This document shows positions 15,412-22,991 of a stretch of DNA of 27,532 bases, piece after piece (position 1 is the stretch's first letter; each line of letters opens with the position of its first letter). Origin of the DNA: DATJHM01 sp035493895 (GTDB lineage: Bacteria; Chloroflexota; Ktedonobacteria; Ktedonobacterales; Ktedonobacteraceae); assembly GCA_035493895.1 (NCBI GenBank), contig DATJHM010000337.1, positions 1 through 27,532 on the forward strand, read 5' to 3'. A model generated the notes under the pieces. The model was not told where the DNA came from, did no database searches, and was given only the letters and a program-made list of their open reading frames with translations. Position numbers and translations under genes: made by a program.

Positions 15412-16530
15412 CTATTCCTCTTCCTCATCATGATGCGCGGCTTCTTTCCGTGAGGAGCGGCGCACCTGGGGAGCCTCGATATGCTGGTATAGCTCTTGTC
15501 TTAAAGGATCATCCTCATAGAGGTAAGGCGCACGTCGAATGAGTGGTCTGGTCCTATGCACAGTGTTCGTATCGTCCTCTGCGTTCAAGTATTCTTGCGC
15601 TATATGAGGGTGACGCGTTCCCTGATGTGGCTGTTCATCTGGCGACATAATCGGCTCCGTCTCCACAGAGTGACGCGAGATAGAGCCAGTCTCCGTCTCT
15701 CTGCGTCGTCCTTGCCTGAAAGCACGTTCTTCCCCAGCAGCAAAATCGTCTAAGGTACTTCTATTCTCGCTTTGCCTGCCTGATTGCTCGACCTGTCCCG
15801 CTGGTTTTTGTTTGCGATACGTACTTTTTGCGCCACCCGCTGGATTTTTTTTCAGATGCTGCGTCGGTCGGTGCTCATCATCTATCTGCCTGGCAGCTTC
15901 CAGACGGGCAGTATGGAGTGCTTCGGATTGATATTTACTACGAAACGTTGCCGTATCTGAACCAGGCAAACCGGGGTGATTGCCTCGGCGTGGCAACGTA
16001 CGGTCCAGATCTTTCGTCTGTTGCTCATTCAGTTCTTTCGTGCGTGCTTTTGGTGCTGGTAACTTTGGTACCTCTCTTGAAAAAGAGGGACTATGGTTGG
16101 TAGTGGCCCCGCGTCTGCTGTCAGAGGACGGCCCACTTGCGGGCAAGCGCTTTTGTGCGCCCGGCTGATGGCGTCGAGCCCTCTCCTCTGCATAGAGAGC
16201 ATCTTCCATCTCGAACGCATCTTCCAGTTCATAGATGGAACTCTCTATATATTGCTGAGAGTGCCTGCCAGAGCGTCTGGCGAAACGTGGGTCATCATCT
16301 ACCTGGGAGAGGGAGATCTCTTCTTCTATCAGTGCTCCTTCAGCGCGTACACGTTCATCGTGTCGCCGGGAGAGATAGGAAAAAAGGGAGAGAGAGATCG
16401 GAATACTCAGGAGCAAAGCTGCCAACCCACCGACCAGCCCACCGACTACCCACGAATTCGCTGTGTTACCATACCAGAGTACCACTGCGGCACCCGCAAT
16501 CAGCACTAATGCTACAGCAACAACTTTCAT
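15412..16530 (-). CDS. Unrecognised protein with two N-terminal membrane helices and a charged tail
   Basis: I do not recognise a family. The 372-aa product starts at ATG 16530; AAGGA is present about 12 nt upstream and AGGGG closer. Two hydrophobic segments (about 2-20 and 27-54) are joined by a short loop, followed by YLSRRHDERVRAEG. The remaining 315 residues are hydrophilic, mixed-charge and low in hydrophobics, with Arg/Glu/Gln/Ser-rich stretches and an acidic end (HHDEEEE). This points to an anchored, largely disordered cytoplasmic tail; the first helix could also be a signal anchor. It is the same strand as the dedA gene, which begins about 100 bp downstream, and a joint transcript is possible. 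No catalytic motif is visible. Confidence 0.75.
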   Translation of the reverse strand: MKVVAVALVLIAGAAVVLWYGNTANSWVVGGLVGGLAALLLSIPISLSLFSYLSRRHDERVRAEGALIEEEISLSQVDDDPRFARRSGRHSQQYIESSIYELEDAFEMEDALYAEERARRHQPGAQKRLPASGPSSDSRRGATTNHSPSFSREVPKLPAPKARTKELNEQQTKDLDRTLPRRGNHPGLPGSDTATFRSKYQSEALHTARLEAARQIDDEHRPTQHLKKNPAGGAKSTYRKQKPAGQVEQSGRQSENRSTLDDFAAGEERAFRQGRRRETETGSISRHSVETEPIMSPDEQPHQGTRHPHIAQEYLNAEDDTNTVHRTRPLIRRAPYLYEDDPLRQELYQHIEAPQVRRSSRKEAAHHDEEEE

Positions 16531-16705
16531 AGGCCCCTGGAATCCTTTCTGAGCCTTCTTGCTGCCAACATGTTCTCAGCTCTTTTTGGACACAAAAACA
16601 AGTAATAATGGTTATAGTGAGCAGTATACCAGATCTCTACGCGAGCGACAAGTCGAAGAGGCCAAAACGGACAATAAAGGCGAAAGAGAAGAAACAAAAA
16701 GAAGC

Positions 16706-16753
16706 TGTGTGGCATAGAGATTGGCCGTTTGCAATTGCAAAACATGCCACACA
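16706..16753. repeat. Nested palindromes in the 16531-16903 gap
   Basis: Outer arms TGTGTGGCAT (16706-16715) and ATGCCACACA (16744-16753) are perfectly complementary. Inside lies a 14-nt palindrome TTTGCAATTGCAAA (16728-16741). A further small stem GGCTC/GAGCC is at 16766-16781. The rest of the 373-bp gap between lexA and the charged-tail gene holds no frame I can support; the gap is downstream of lexA and upstream of the next leftward gene. Confidence 0.65.
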
Positions 16754-16903
16754 AGCGAAGAGGAGGGCTCATGCACGAGCCGTTGTCAGGCAGCTCTGTA
16801 TTGAGGTGTGACGAAGAAGCCAGGAAGGACCCTGACACCCAGAGACAGAAGCCCGCTCCAGAGATAGCCCGTTGCGTGCGGGAAGCGGATGCGCGAGATG
16901 CGA

Positions 16904-17545
16904 TCAGGCCGCAGTGCCACATTGGCGGAAGATCGCAACGACCTTTCCCTGAACCTGCCATTCGCGATCCCAGGTACTTTTGGGAATGAGAATGGGCTCC
17001 AGTTCTGAGTTAGCTGGCTGCAAACGTACGCGATCGTGTTCTTTTTCCTGGAAGAAACGTTTGAGCGTGGCGCTGCCAATCTCGCCCTCTTGCATATGGA
17101 CCGCAACGACAATATCCCCGTTCTGACAGGTTGATTGTGGTTTAATCACGACATAATCGCCATCGCAAATGTGGTCTTCAATCATCGAGCGACCACGGAC
17201 AATCAGGGCGTAGCTACTTTCCGCATCAACCAGGCCATGACCCAGATCAACCGAGACTGATGGGTCGCGGAAGATGTCAATAGGCTCACCAGCGGCAATA
17301 GTTCCCATGACAGGGATGCCAGTGCTCTGTCTGGTGAGCTTGATGCCACGGCTCTTTTTGGGTTGGCGAGAAATAAGCCCTTTTTTCTCCAACATGGTAA
17401 GATGATAATCTACATGACCAGTACTGGCGATTTGCAGCTCGCGGCCGATTTCGCGATTGGTTGGTGGCATCCCCTCTGATTTCATATATCGTACAATGAA
17501 ATCATACATTCTTAGCTGTATTTCGCTGGCCTGCTCCAATGACAT
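16904..17545 (-). CDS. lexA: LexA repressor
   Basis: SOS-response repressor that self-cleaves when RecA is activated. The 213-aa protein starts at ATG 17545 (MSLEQAS), with AGGAGA 8 nt upstream; the frame extends to 17626 but that extension overlaps the promoter and operator. A winged helix-turn-helix covers 1-70 (PPTNREIGRELQIASTGHVDYHLTMLEKKGLI). The cleavage site is A85-G86 in GTIAAGEPI. The Ser-Lys dyad is S120 (VRGRSMIEDHI) and K162 (ATLKRF). All catalytic parts are present, and the length is close to the usual 200-220. It is divergent from the BFN gene, and a candidate LexA box lies in its own leader region. Confidence 0.95.
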   Translation of the reverse strand: MSLEQASEIQLRMYDFIVRYMKSEGMPPTNREIGRELQIASTGHVDYHLTMLEKKGLISRQPKKSRGIKLTRQSTGIPVMGTIAAGEPIDIFRDPSVSVDLGHGLVDAESSYALIVRGRSMIEDHICDGDYVVIKPQSTCQNGDIVVAVHMQEGEIGSATLKRFFQEKEHDRVRLQPANSELEPILIPKSTWDREWQVQGKVVAIFRQCGTAA

Positions 17546-17602
17546 AGAACGTTCTCCTGCCTTTCTAAACACGTTTGCCTGCAATCCCCACACCTCAAAC
17601 CT

Positions 17603-17616
17603 AGAACGGCCATTCA
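17603..17616. promoter_or_regulatory. Candidate LexA operator (SOS box)
   Basis: GAAC-GGCC-ATTC at 17604-17615 matches the Gram-positive type box GAAC-N4-GTTC with one mismatch. It lies about 60 bp upstream of the lexA ATG and 7 bp beyond the -10 element, where it would cover the start of transcription. This fits autorepression. Confidence 0.55.
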
Positions 17617-17621
17617 AGTTG

Positions 17622-17650
17622 ATCATACCACAACCAAAGTGTCAATACAA
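17622..17650 (-). promoter_or_regulatory. lexA promoter
   Basis: Read leftward: TTGTAT (17650-17645), 17-nt spacer, TATGAT (17627-17622). A TTGACA within the spacer is too close (12 nt) to serve as the -35 for this -10. Confidence 0.6.
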
Positions 17651-17707
17651 GGCTTTTTGGAACACATTTTCCGAATTTATTTTCGCATTGCTTCGTATTG
17701 ACAGGTC

Positions 17708-17736
17708 TTGGAATACTCGCCTACATTTGCTATACT
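17708..17736 (+). promoter_or_regulatory. Upstream promoter of the BFN gene
   Basis: TTGGAA (17708-17713), 17-nt spacer, TATACT (17731-17736). It would give a leader of about 155 nt. Confidence 0.5.
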
Positions 17737-17816
17737 CCTTGGAGAAGAAAGAAGACAAGAAGATTACAGAGCAAACAGGCATTCATCATAGCTATCATTG
17801 ATATGCGCCATTCAAT

Positions 17817-17846
17817 TTGCGCCCGGCATATCGATAGGTGTACAAT
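17817..17846 (+). promoter_or_regulatory. Proximal promoter of the BFN gene
   Basis: TTGCGC (17817-17822), 18-nt spacer, TACAAT (17841-17846), 54 bp before the ATG. Either this or the upstream promoter, or both, could drive the gene. Confidence 0.5.
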
Positions 17847-17899
17847 AAAGGCATTAGATATTCGACGGACGCAGGCACGAAAGAGAGAGTCAAAAAAAC

Positions 17900-18430
17900 A
17901 TGGTAGAGATGACAGTTGAGAGCGTACGAATCAACCTGACTACGCAACAGCGGGTGGTCATCTTGAAAGCAACAAAACAAGAGCGCTATCTTTTCATCTG
18001 GATAGCGCATGCCGAGGCCTATGCCATTGCTGTCGAATTGCAAGGAACTACCTCGCCTCGACCACTCACTCATGACCTGCTGAAAAATGTCATTGGCGAA
18101 CTGGGAGCTACGATTGTCAGTATTGTGATCTCCGATCTGATTGATGAGATCTTCTATGCGCGTCTTGTGCTCGACGTCTCGGGCCGACATGTGGAGATCG
18201 ATTCGCGCCCCAGCGATGCAATTGCCCTCGCTGTTCGCTCTAAAACGCCTATTTATGTCGAAGAGAGCGTTCTGGAGCGTGCCGGGGTCACTCTGGAACA
18301 AAATGAGGAACCGCAGAAATCATCTGCCCACGCTGAAACGTCTGGGGAGGCTGAGGCTGATGATAATCTGGACGCGTACCGAGACTTTATCAATAGCCTC
18401 GATGTTCTGGATGAATTTGGCAAAGATTAG
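17900..18430 (+). CDS. Bifunctional nuclease (BFN/DUF151) family protein
   Basis: A 176-aa member of the DUF151 family; the plant BFN homologue has both RNase and DNase activity, and bacterial roles are not well defined. The start at ATG 17900 is supported by the standard N-terminus (MVEMTVESVRINL), although the ribosome site is weak (GAGAGAG). Family phrases are RVVILKATKQERYLFIWI, PRPLTHDLLKNVI (53-65), FYARLVLDVSGRHVEIDSRPSDAIALAVR (85-113) and PIYVEESVL. In many relatives the residues after IWI are GPAEA; here they are AHAEA. The last 45 residues are acidic and resemble the usual tail with a conserved FxxFL-like end. It is divergent from lexA. Confidence 0.93.
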   Translation: MVEMTVESVRINLTTQQRVVILKATKQERYLFIWIAHAEAYAIAVELQGTTSPRPLTHDLLKNVIGELGATIVSIVISDLIDEIFYARLVLDVSGRHVEIDSRPSDAIALAVRSKTPIYVEESVLERAGVTLEQNEEPQKSSAHAETSGEAEADDNLDAYRDFINSLDVLDEFGKD

Positions 18431-18441
18431 CATAGTTCCAT

Positions 18442-18496
18442 AGCCAGACATAGCAACCCAAGCCAGATCGCAATGTCTGGCTCGGGGACACTTTTT
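18442..18496 (+). terminator. Possible terminator after the BFN gene
   Basis: AGCCAGACAT (18442-18451) and ATGTCTGGCT (18473-18482) form a 10-bp stem with a 21-nt loop; TTTTT follows 10 nt later. The distance to the T-run makes this uncertain. Confidence 0.4.
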
Positions 18497-18550
18497 CTGT
18501 GCAATTTTGCGCACCTCCTCCTCATGGTAGAGTACCCAGCTATCGCCTCC

Positions 18551-18561
18551 TATGTTACAAT
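18551..18561 (+). promoter_or_regulatory. Extended -10 promoter of gltX
   Basis: TATGTTACAAT, a TGnTACAAT extended -10 differing by one base from the element at the tmRNA and GT2 promoters. It lies about 44 bp before the gltX ATG. Confidence 0.55.
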
Positions 18562-18604
18562 AGAGCAAAAATGTCGCAAGCGCAAAGAAGAGGTTTACCA
18601 TTTT

Positions 18605-20131
18605 ATGACTCAGATCGACAATCGCACGGCGTTGCAGGCGGCTTCATCTCCCACCGGAGCACCACGTCTGCGCTTCGCCCCCAGCCCTACAGGCTTCCAG
18701 CATATTGGAGGCTTTCGCACAGCACTGTTTAGCTGGCTCTATGCTCGCCACAGCGGCGGCCAATTTATTCTGCGTATTGAGGATACCGATACGACCCGCA
18801 CGGTTGAGGGCGCGGTTGACGATCTACTACAAGGCCTGGAATGGATTGGCATTGATGTAGATGAGGGACCAATCATCGGCGGCCCTTACGGTCCCTATTA
18901 TCAGGTCCAGCGCAAAGCGATCTATCAGCACTATGCCAATCAACTGCTTGCGTCTGGGCATGCCTATAAATGCTACTGCACGCCCGAGCGTCTGGAGGCG
19001 ATGCGCGCCGAGCAGGAGGCCCGGAAGCTTCCCCCTCGCTACGATCGCCATTGCCGCTATCTGAGCGCGGAGGAGCGCGCCGCCAACGAGGCTGAGGGCC
19101 TGACCTGGACCATTCGCTTCGCCATGCCTCTGGAAGGCGAGACGGTGGTGCACGACGAGCTACATGGCGATATGGTCTTTAAGAATACCGATCTCGACGA
19201 TACGATTATTATGAAAAGCAGTGGCCTCCCGCCATATCACCTCGCCCATCTCGTCGATGACCATCTGATGGGCATCACGCATGTGATACGCGGCGAGGAA
19301 TGGATTTCGAGCGCTCCACGCCATGTACAGATCTACGCAGCTCTGGGCTGGCAGCCGCCGCTGTTCTATCATGTGCCCACCATTCTTGGCAAGGATAAGA
19401 AGAAGCTCAGTAAGCGTCGGGGAGCGCCCTCCTGGGCTGATTTCCAGCGCGATGGCTATCTGCCCGAGGCGGTCTTCAATTTTCTCGCGCTGGTCGGCTG
19501 GTCCTACGACGACAAAACCGAGATCTTTACCAAAGACGAGCTGGTGAAAGCCTTTACGCTCGATCGTATTGGGATTGCCTCGGGCATCTATGATCCAGAT
19601 AAGCTGCTCTGGATGAACGGCTACTACATTCGCCAGCTCTCTCTGGACGAGCTGGTTGAGCGCGCGCTTCCCTATATGGAGCGTCCGGAGAGTGAGGGCG
19701 GCCTGCCAGATACGATTGCGCGTCCGCTGGATCGAGCCTATGCAACGCGCGTGCTGCACCTGGAGCATGAGCGCCTGAAAACGCTGGGCGAGGCAGCGCA
19801 GGTAGTCTCTTTCTTCTTTGAGCAAGAGATTGCGTATGAGACAGCGTTGCTCATTCAGAAAGGGATGGACGTTCCCCGCACACGCATGGCCCTCCTCCAC
19901 GCTCGCGAGTTGCTCGCAGGGCTGACGGAGTGGGAGCATACCGTGATGGAGCCGCCAATGCGCGAGCTGGCGAAGACGCTGGAGCTCAAAACGGGTCAGC
20001 TCTTCGGCACAGTGCGTACGGCAGTCAGTGGTCGCACGGCAACCCCTCCGCTCTTCCAGATGATGGAGGTGCTGGGTCGCGACGTCACGATGCGGCGTAT
20101 TGATCAGGCTCTCGCACTGCTCGAAAGTTAA
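18605..20131 (+). CDS. gltX: Glutamyl-tRNA synthetase
   Basis: Class I aminoacyl-tRNA synthetase that charges tRNA-Glu (and possibly tRNA-Gln as a first step toward Gln-tRNA by transamidation). The 508-aa protein starts at ATG 18605 (MTQIDNRT); AAGAGG is about 11 nt upstream. The frame is open back to 18473 but that part crosses the promoter. RFAPSPTGFQHIGGFRTALF holds the HIGH-equivalent H33-I-G-G, and KDKKKLSKRRG holds the KMSKS-equivalent at 267-271. RIEDTD and VIRGEEWISSAPRH are also typical. The anticodon-binding helical domain fills the C-terminal third. It is followed after 70 bp by an unrelated helical protein on the same strand. Confidence 0.96.
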   Translation: MTQIDNRTALQAASSPTGAPRLRFAPSPTGFQHIGGFRTALFSWLYARHSGGQFILRIEDTDTTRTVEGAVDDLLQGLEWIGIDVDEGPIIGGPYGPYYQVQRKAIYQHYANQLLASGHAYKCYCTPERLEAMRAEQEARKLPPRYDRHCRYLSAEERAANEAEGLTWTIRFAMPLEGETVVHDELHGDMVFKNTDLDDTIIMKSSGLPPYHLAHLVDDHLMGITHVIRGEEWISSAPRHVQIYAALGWQPPLFYHVPTILGKDKKKLSKRRGAPSWADFQRDGYLPEAVFNFLALVGWSYDDKTEIFTKDELVKAFTLDRIGIASGIYDPDKLLWMNGYYIRQLSLDELVERALPYMERPESEGGLPDTIARPLDRAYATRVLHLEHERLKTLGEAAQVVSFFFEQEIAYETALLIQKGMDVPRTRMALLHARELLAGLTEWEHTVMEPPMRELAKTLELKTGQLFGTVRTAVSGRTATPPLFQMMEVLGRDVTMRRIDQALALLES

Positions 20132-20201
20132 ACGAAAAGAAATGCCCTCTACGGGGGTATGTACACAGGCCAGAGAATGGATACAAGGCCAAAGGACGAT
20201 C

Positions 20202-20867
20202 ATGATTAATAAAGATTATATTCTGCGTATCGCTGAACGTCTGGGCCGCGAAATCTCCATTCTTCTTGGCCTGCGTCAGCGCAATAAACAGGAAGAGGCG
20301 CTCATCTATATCGATGATCTCTTGCTGAATACAGTTGGCTTCACCTCTCGCTTCCTCAATTCCCTCACAGAGGAGACCCTGTTACAAATGCTCTCGCCAC
20401 TGGGTGTCCTCAATATCAATGCTTGCCTCTGGATTGCCGCCATGCTGAAGGTAGAAGGAGAAATTTATACTGAACAGCAGCAGGAATCCGAAGCCTACTA
20501 TCGCTCGCTGAAGTCCCTGCATCTCTACCTGACAGCGCTCACACAGGAGCCTGGTATTCTGCAAAGCGATATTGCAGGGCAGATCAACGAACTGCTCAAG
20601 ATGCTGGTCGACTACGAGCTGCCCATCGCCACGCAGACGTTGCTCTTCCGATACTATGAGTACAACGGACAATACGCAAGGGCGGAAGATACGCTTTTCG
20701 GCTTGCTGGAAACGTCCCCGGTCAATCAGGAGCTTTATGTGCAAGGACTGGGCTTTTATCAGCGTCTCCAGCAGAAAAGTTCCCAGGATCTTGTCGCGGG
20801 CAATTTCTCGCGCGAAGAAGTGGAGGAGGGACTGAGCGAATTACAACAATTCCCTCACAATGCTTAA
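20202..20867 (+). CDS. Helical unknown protein (DUF6483-like)
   Basis: A 221-aa protein starting at ATG 20202, with AAAGGA 6 nt upstream. It begins MINKDYILRIAERLGREISILLGLRQRNKQEEALIYIDDLL, which resembles the N-terminus of DUF6483 proteins as I recall them; this is not confirmed. The whole protein looks alpha-helical, and the second half (about 140-205) reads like TPR-type helical pairs (LVDYELPIATQTLLFRYYEYNGQYARAEDTLFGLLE). There is no signal, membrane helix or catalytic motif. It probably shares a transcript with gltX, 70 bp upstream, with no terminator between. Its role is unknown; a protein-interaction role is plausible from the repeat-like helices. Confidence 0.8.
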   Translation: MINKDYILRIAERLGREISILLGLRQRNKQEEALIYIDDLLLNTVGFTSRFLNSLTEETLLQMLSPLGVLNINACLWIAAMLKVEGEIYTEQQQESEAYYRSLKSLHLYLTALTQEPGILQSDIAGQINELLKMLVDYELPIATQTLLFRYYEYNGQYARAEDTLFGLLETSPVNQELYVQGLGFYQRLQQKSSQDLVAGNFSREEVEEGLSELQQFPHNA

Positions 20868-20929
20868 ATTTTCCCTGCCTGCTTACGCTCGACTTATCCT
20901 TCTGGCAAAGTGATTGATCTCGATCCTTA

Positions 20930-20968
20930 TGTTAAAATTCATTTAACAAATTTAAAGATCATTTAACA
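20930..20968. promoter_or_regulatory. TTTAACA repeat array upstream of the CPBP gene
   Basis: TGTTAAA (20930-20936) and TTTAACA (20942-20948) form an inverted repeat with a 5-nt centre. TTTAAAG (20951) and a second TTTAACA (20962-20968) follow at roughly 9-11 bp steps. The spacing near one helical turn suggests binding of a regulator on one DNA face. The array ends about 35 bp before the CPBP ATG. Confidence 0.45.
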
Positions 20969-21003
20969 CAGAAGGATACATTTCCACTGGAAAGAGCAAA
21001 AGC

Positions 21004-21699
21004 ATGTCAGTATTACCGACGCAAACGCGTTCGCAGGAGACATTTTTACCAAGAAGAGGTTCTCGCGTGACGACAGCTCAATCATCGCATGTTGTGCGCT
21101 CTACAGTCAAAAGTACCTGGCACTGGATGTGGCGCGATACGCTCATGCGTATTCTTCCTATGGGGGCGGCTCCCTTTGTCTATATTGCAATATTGCATCT
21201 CCCCCTTTCTTTTCTGGGCCTGACCCTGCACGACGTTCCCCAACAAATCTTTATCGGCCTGCTGGTTGGTATCGTAATGGCTGCATTTGCCGCGACCTAT
21301 CGCATGTTCTTCGTGGGGCCCTGGTTTCGCTGGCCTACGCTGAGCGATCATGCGCTGCAAAGCTTCTTCTATCTCTTTATCAATGCGCCCGTTGAGGAAC
21401 TTTTTTTCCGGGGCTTTCTGCTGGCAGCGGTGACACAGTGGACGGGCTGGTTGGGCTGGGGTTGGCTGGTGAGCACAGCGGCTTATACGCTCTACCATCG
21501 TCTGGGCAAATGGAGCTGGCGCAGTGTTGCAGGCGTCGGACTGGCGGGCATTGTTTTCAGCCTGGTCTACCTGCTGCAAGCGGAGCCGCGCACGTTACTC
21601 GCCGTAATCATCGTGCATGGCTTCACCACCAGTGGTTTTTTGAGCTGGGGGGATGAAGTGCTCTATCGACGCTGGCGGCTCCGCAATCGCCCATCCTGA
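21004..21699 (+). CDS. CPBP family intramembrane metalloprotease
   Basis: A membrane-embedded CAAX/Abi-type protease homologue of 231 aa. ATG 21004 is preceded by GGAAAG. After a basic 45-residue N-terminus it has several hydrophobic segments. The family motifs are present: EELFFR (E131, E132, R136), the second motif as YTLYH (H165), and the third around VIIVHGFTTSG (H205). The expected metal or catalytic residues are therefore kept. Bacterial CPBP proteins have roles in peptide processing or self-immunity, but no bacteriocin gene or clear substrate is nearby. It is a single gene with an AT-rich repeat upstream and a weak terminator downstream. Confidence 0.88.
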   Translation: MSVLPTQTRSQETFLPRRGSRVTTAQSSHVVRSTVKSTWHWMWRDTLMRILPMGAAPFVYIAILHLPLSFLGLTLHDVPQQIFIGLLVGIVMAAFAATYRMFFVGPWFRWPTLSDHALQSFFYLFINAPVEELFFRGFLLAAVTQWTGWLGWGWLVSTAAYTLYHRLGKWSWRSVAGVGLAGIVFSLVYLLQAEPRTLLAVIIVHGFTTSGFLSWGDEVLYRRWRLRNRPS

Positions 21700-21821
21700 A
21701 ACCTATGGTAGTCTCCTCCAGAAATAAGCCGCCCTGCCTCAAATCGTGCCGAGAAGCTCAGCGGTAGCGGAAAGAGGATAGAACGAATTCCGCCGCCCAA
21801 CCGTTATTACCTTTGTAAATC

Positions 21822-21840
21822 AAAAACTGGCAGTTTTTTT
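21822..21840 (+). terminator. Weak terminator after the CPBP gene
   Basis: AAAAAC (21822-21827) and GTTTTT (21833-21838) form an AT-rich 6-bp stem with loop TGGCA, continuing into a run of seven T. It is about 120 bp after the stop codon. An inverted repeat GCGGAA/TTCCGC (21767-21772 and 21788-21793) is the only other structure seen in the 280-bp gap. Confidence 0.4.
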
Positions 21841-21979
21841 CGGCGAGAAATTGCGGCTTATGCCTGCATCACCGAGTGTGCTATATCGTTACCATACTGT
21901 GTTCAGTTCGTCTAGCCAGTAGGTACCCAAATGCAGAACATTTCATAATGGTGTTATCTATTTCTGGAGGTCTACTTCT

Positions 21980-22930
21980 TTGAAAACTCTCGTTACTGGT
22001 GGAGCAGGCTTTATTGGCTCCCATTTATGTGCACGTTTACTTCATGAAGGACATTCTGTTCTCTGTGTTGATAATCTTTTAACTGGCTCAACGCTCAATA
22101 TCGAATCCCTGCGCAATAATCCACGCTTTACCTTTCTCCAACATGATGTGACGATCCCTTTTCATTTTGAGGCTGATGCGATCTTTCACCTTGCCAGTCC
22201 GGCCAGCCCGGTTGGCTATATGGAACATCCCATTGAAACGATCCTGGTCAATAGCCAGGGGACCTATCAGATGCTGGAGCAGGCAAAAAAGCAGCGGGCA
22301 ATGTTCTTGATTAGCTCAACCTCCGAGATCTATGGAGATCCGCTGGTCCATCCCCAGGTTGAATCGTACTGGGGAAATGTGAACCCGATTGGTCCTCGCG
22401 CCTGCTACGATGAAAGCAAGCGTCTGGGCGAAACGTTGACGATGGAGTATTATCGTCAATTTCAACTGAATGCGCGCATCGTGCGTATCTTCAATACCTA
22501 TGGCCCCAACAGCCAGATTGAAGATGGGCGGATGATCCCGAACTTTATCACGCGCGCGTTACGCAACGAATCGCTCATCATCTACGGAGATGGCACGAAG
22601 ACGCGCAGCATCTGTTATGTCAGTGATCTGGTTGATGGCCTGATGCGGGCAATGTTCAAGCCTGAGACAGCGGGCGAGGTCTTCAATCTGGGCAATCCCG
22701 AAGAGCATACCGTGCTGGAATATGCGCATACCGTGTTGCAGCTCTGCAATGCCTCGTCAAACATCGAGTTCGAGAGCAATCGAATTGACGATCCCGAGCG
22801 CCGCCGCCCGAATATTAGCAAGGCCTATCAAGTGCTTGGCTGGCAGCCACAGGTGACGATGGAAGCAGGGTTACAGCAAACCATCGAATGGTTTCGCGAG
22901 CGCATTCAACAGCTCTCAACCGTCTCCTGA
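21980..22930 (+). CDS. UDP-glucuronate decarboxylase (UDP-xylose synthase)-like epimerase/dehydratase
   Basis: Short-chain dehydrogenase/reductase enzyme that likely makes UDP-xylose from UDP-glucuronate with bound NAD, for polysaccharide synthesis. The 316-aa protein begins with TTG at 21980, with GGAGG 9 nt upstream and the Rossmann motif TGGAGFIG (6-13) right after. The UXS signatures are well kept: HLASPASPVGYMEHPIET (70-87), SSTSEIYGDPLVHPQ (112-126), YWGNVNPIGPRACYDESKR (130-148) with the catalytic Y143 and K147, and RIFNTYGPN. A close relative such as an epimerase or 4,6-dehydratase is less likely because the SPVGY/YWGNVNPIG pair is specific. It heads the polysaccharide block. Confidence 0.92.
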   Translation: MKTLVTGGAGFIGSHLCARLLHEGHSVLCVDNLLTGSTLNIESLRNNPRFTFLQHDVTIPFHFEADAIFHLASPASPVGYMEHPIETILVNSQGTYQMLEQAKKQRAMFLISSTSEIYGDPLVHPQVESYWGNVNPIGPRACYDESKRLGETLTMEYYRQFQLNARIVRIFNTYGPNSQIEDGRMIPNFITRALRNESLIIYGDGTKTRSICYVSDLVDGLMRAMFKPETAGEVFNLGNPEEHTVLEYAHTVLQLCNASSNIEFESNRIDDPERRRPNISKAYQVLGWQPQVTMEAGLQQTIEWFRERIQQLSTVS

Positions 22931-22991
22931 AGTACATTTGCGTCTATTACACCCTTGATAGTCTCGTCTCTTTAAGGAAAAACGAAATTTT

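Noticed and set aside
16527..16961. 144-aa leftward frame in the gap after lexA
   Set aside because: It overlaps the end of lexA in another frame and has no ribosome site or recognisable domain.
17549..17558. AGAACGTTCT palindrome overlapping the lexA ribosome site as SOS box
   Set aside because: The half sites abut with no 4-nt spacer; the site at 17603-17616 has the right spacing and a better position.
17698..17727. TTGACA (17698) with TACATT as BFN promoter
   Set aside because: The -10 match is poor and TTGGAA-17-TATACT, which overlaps it, is a better pair; the TTGACA to TATACT distance is 27 nt.
19160..20203. 347-aa open frame on the minus strand
   Set aside because: It lies wholly opposite the well-supported gltX gene and its sequence (His/Arg/Leu-rich, no family motif) is typical of an antisense shadow.
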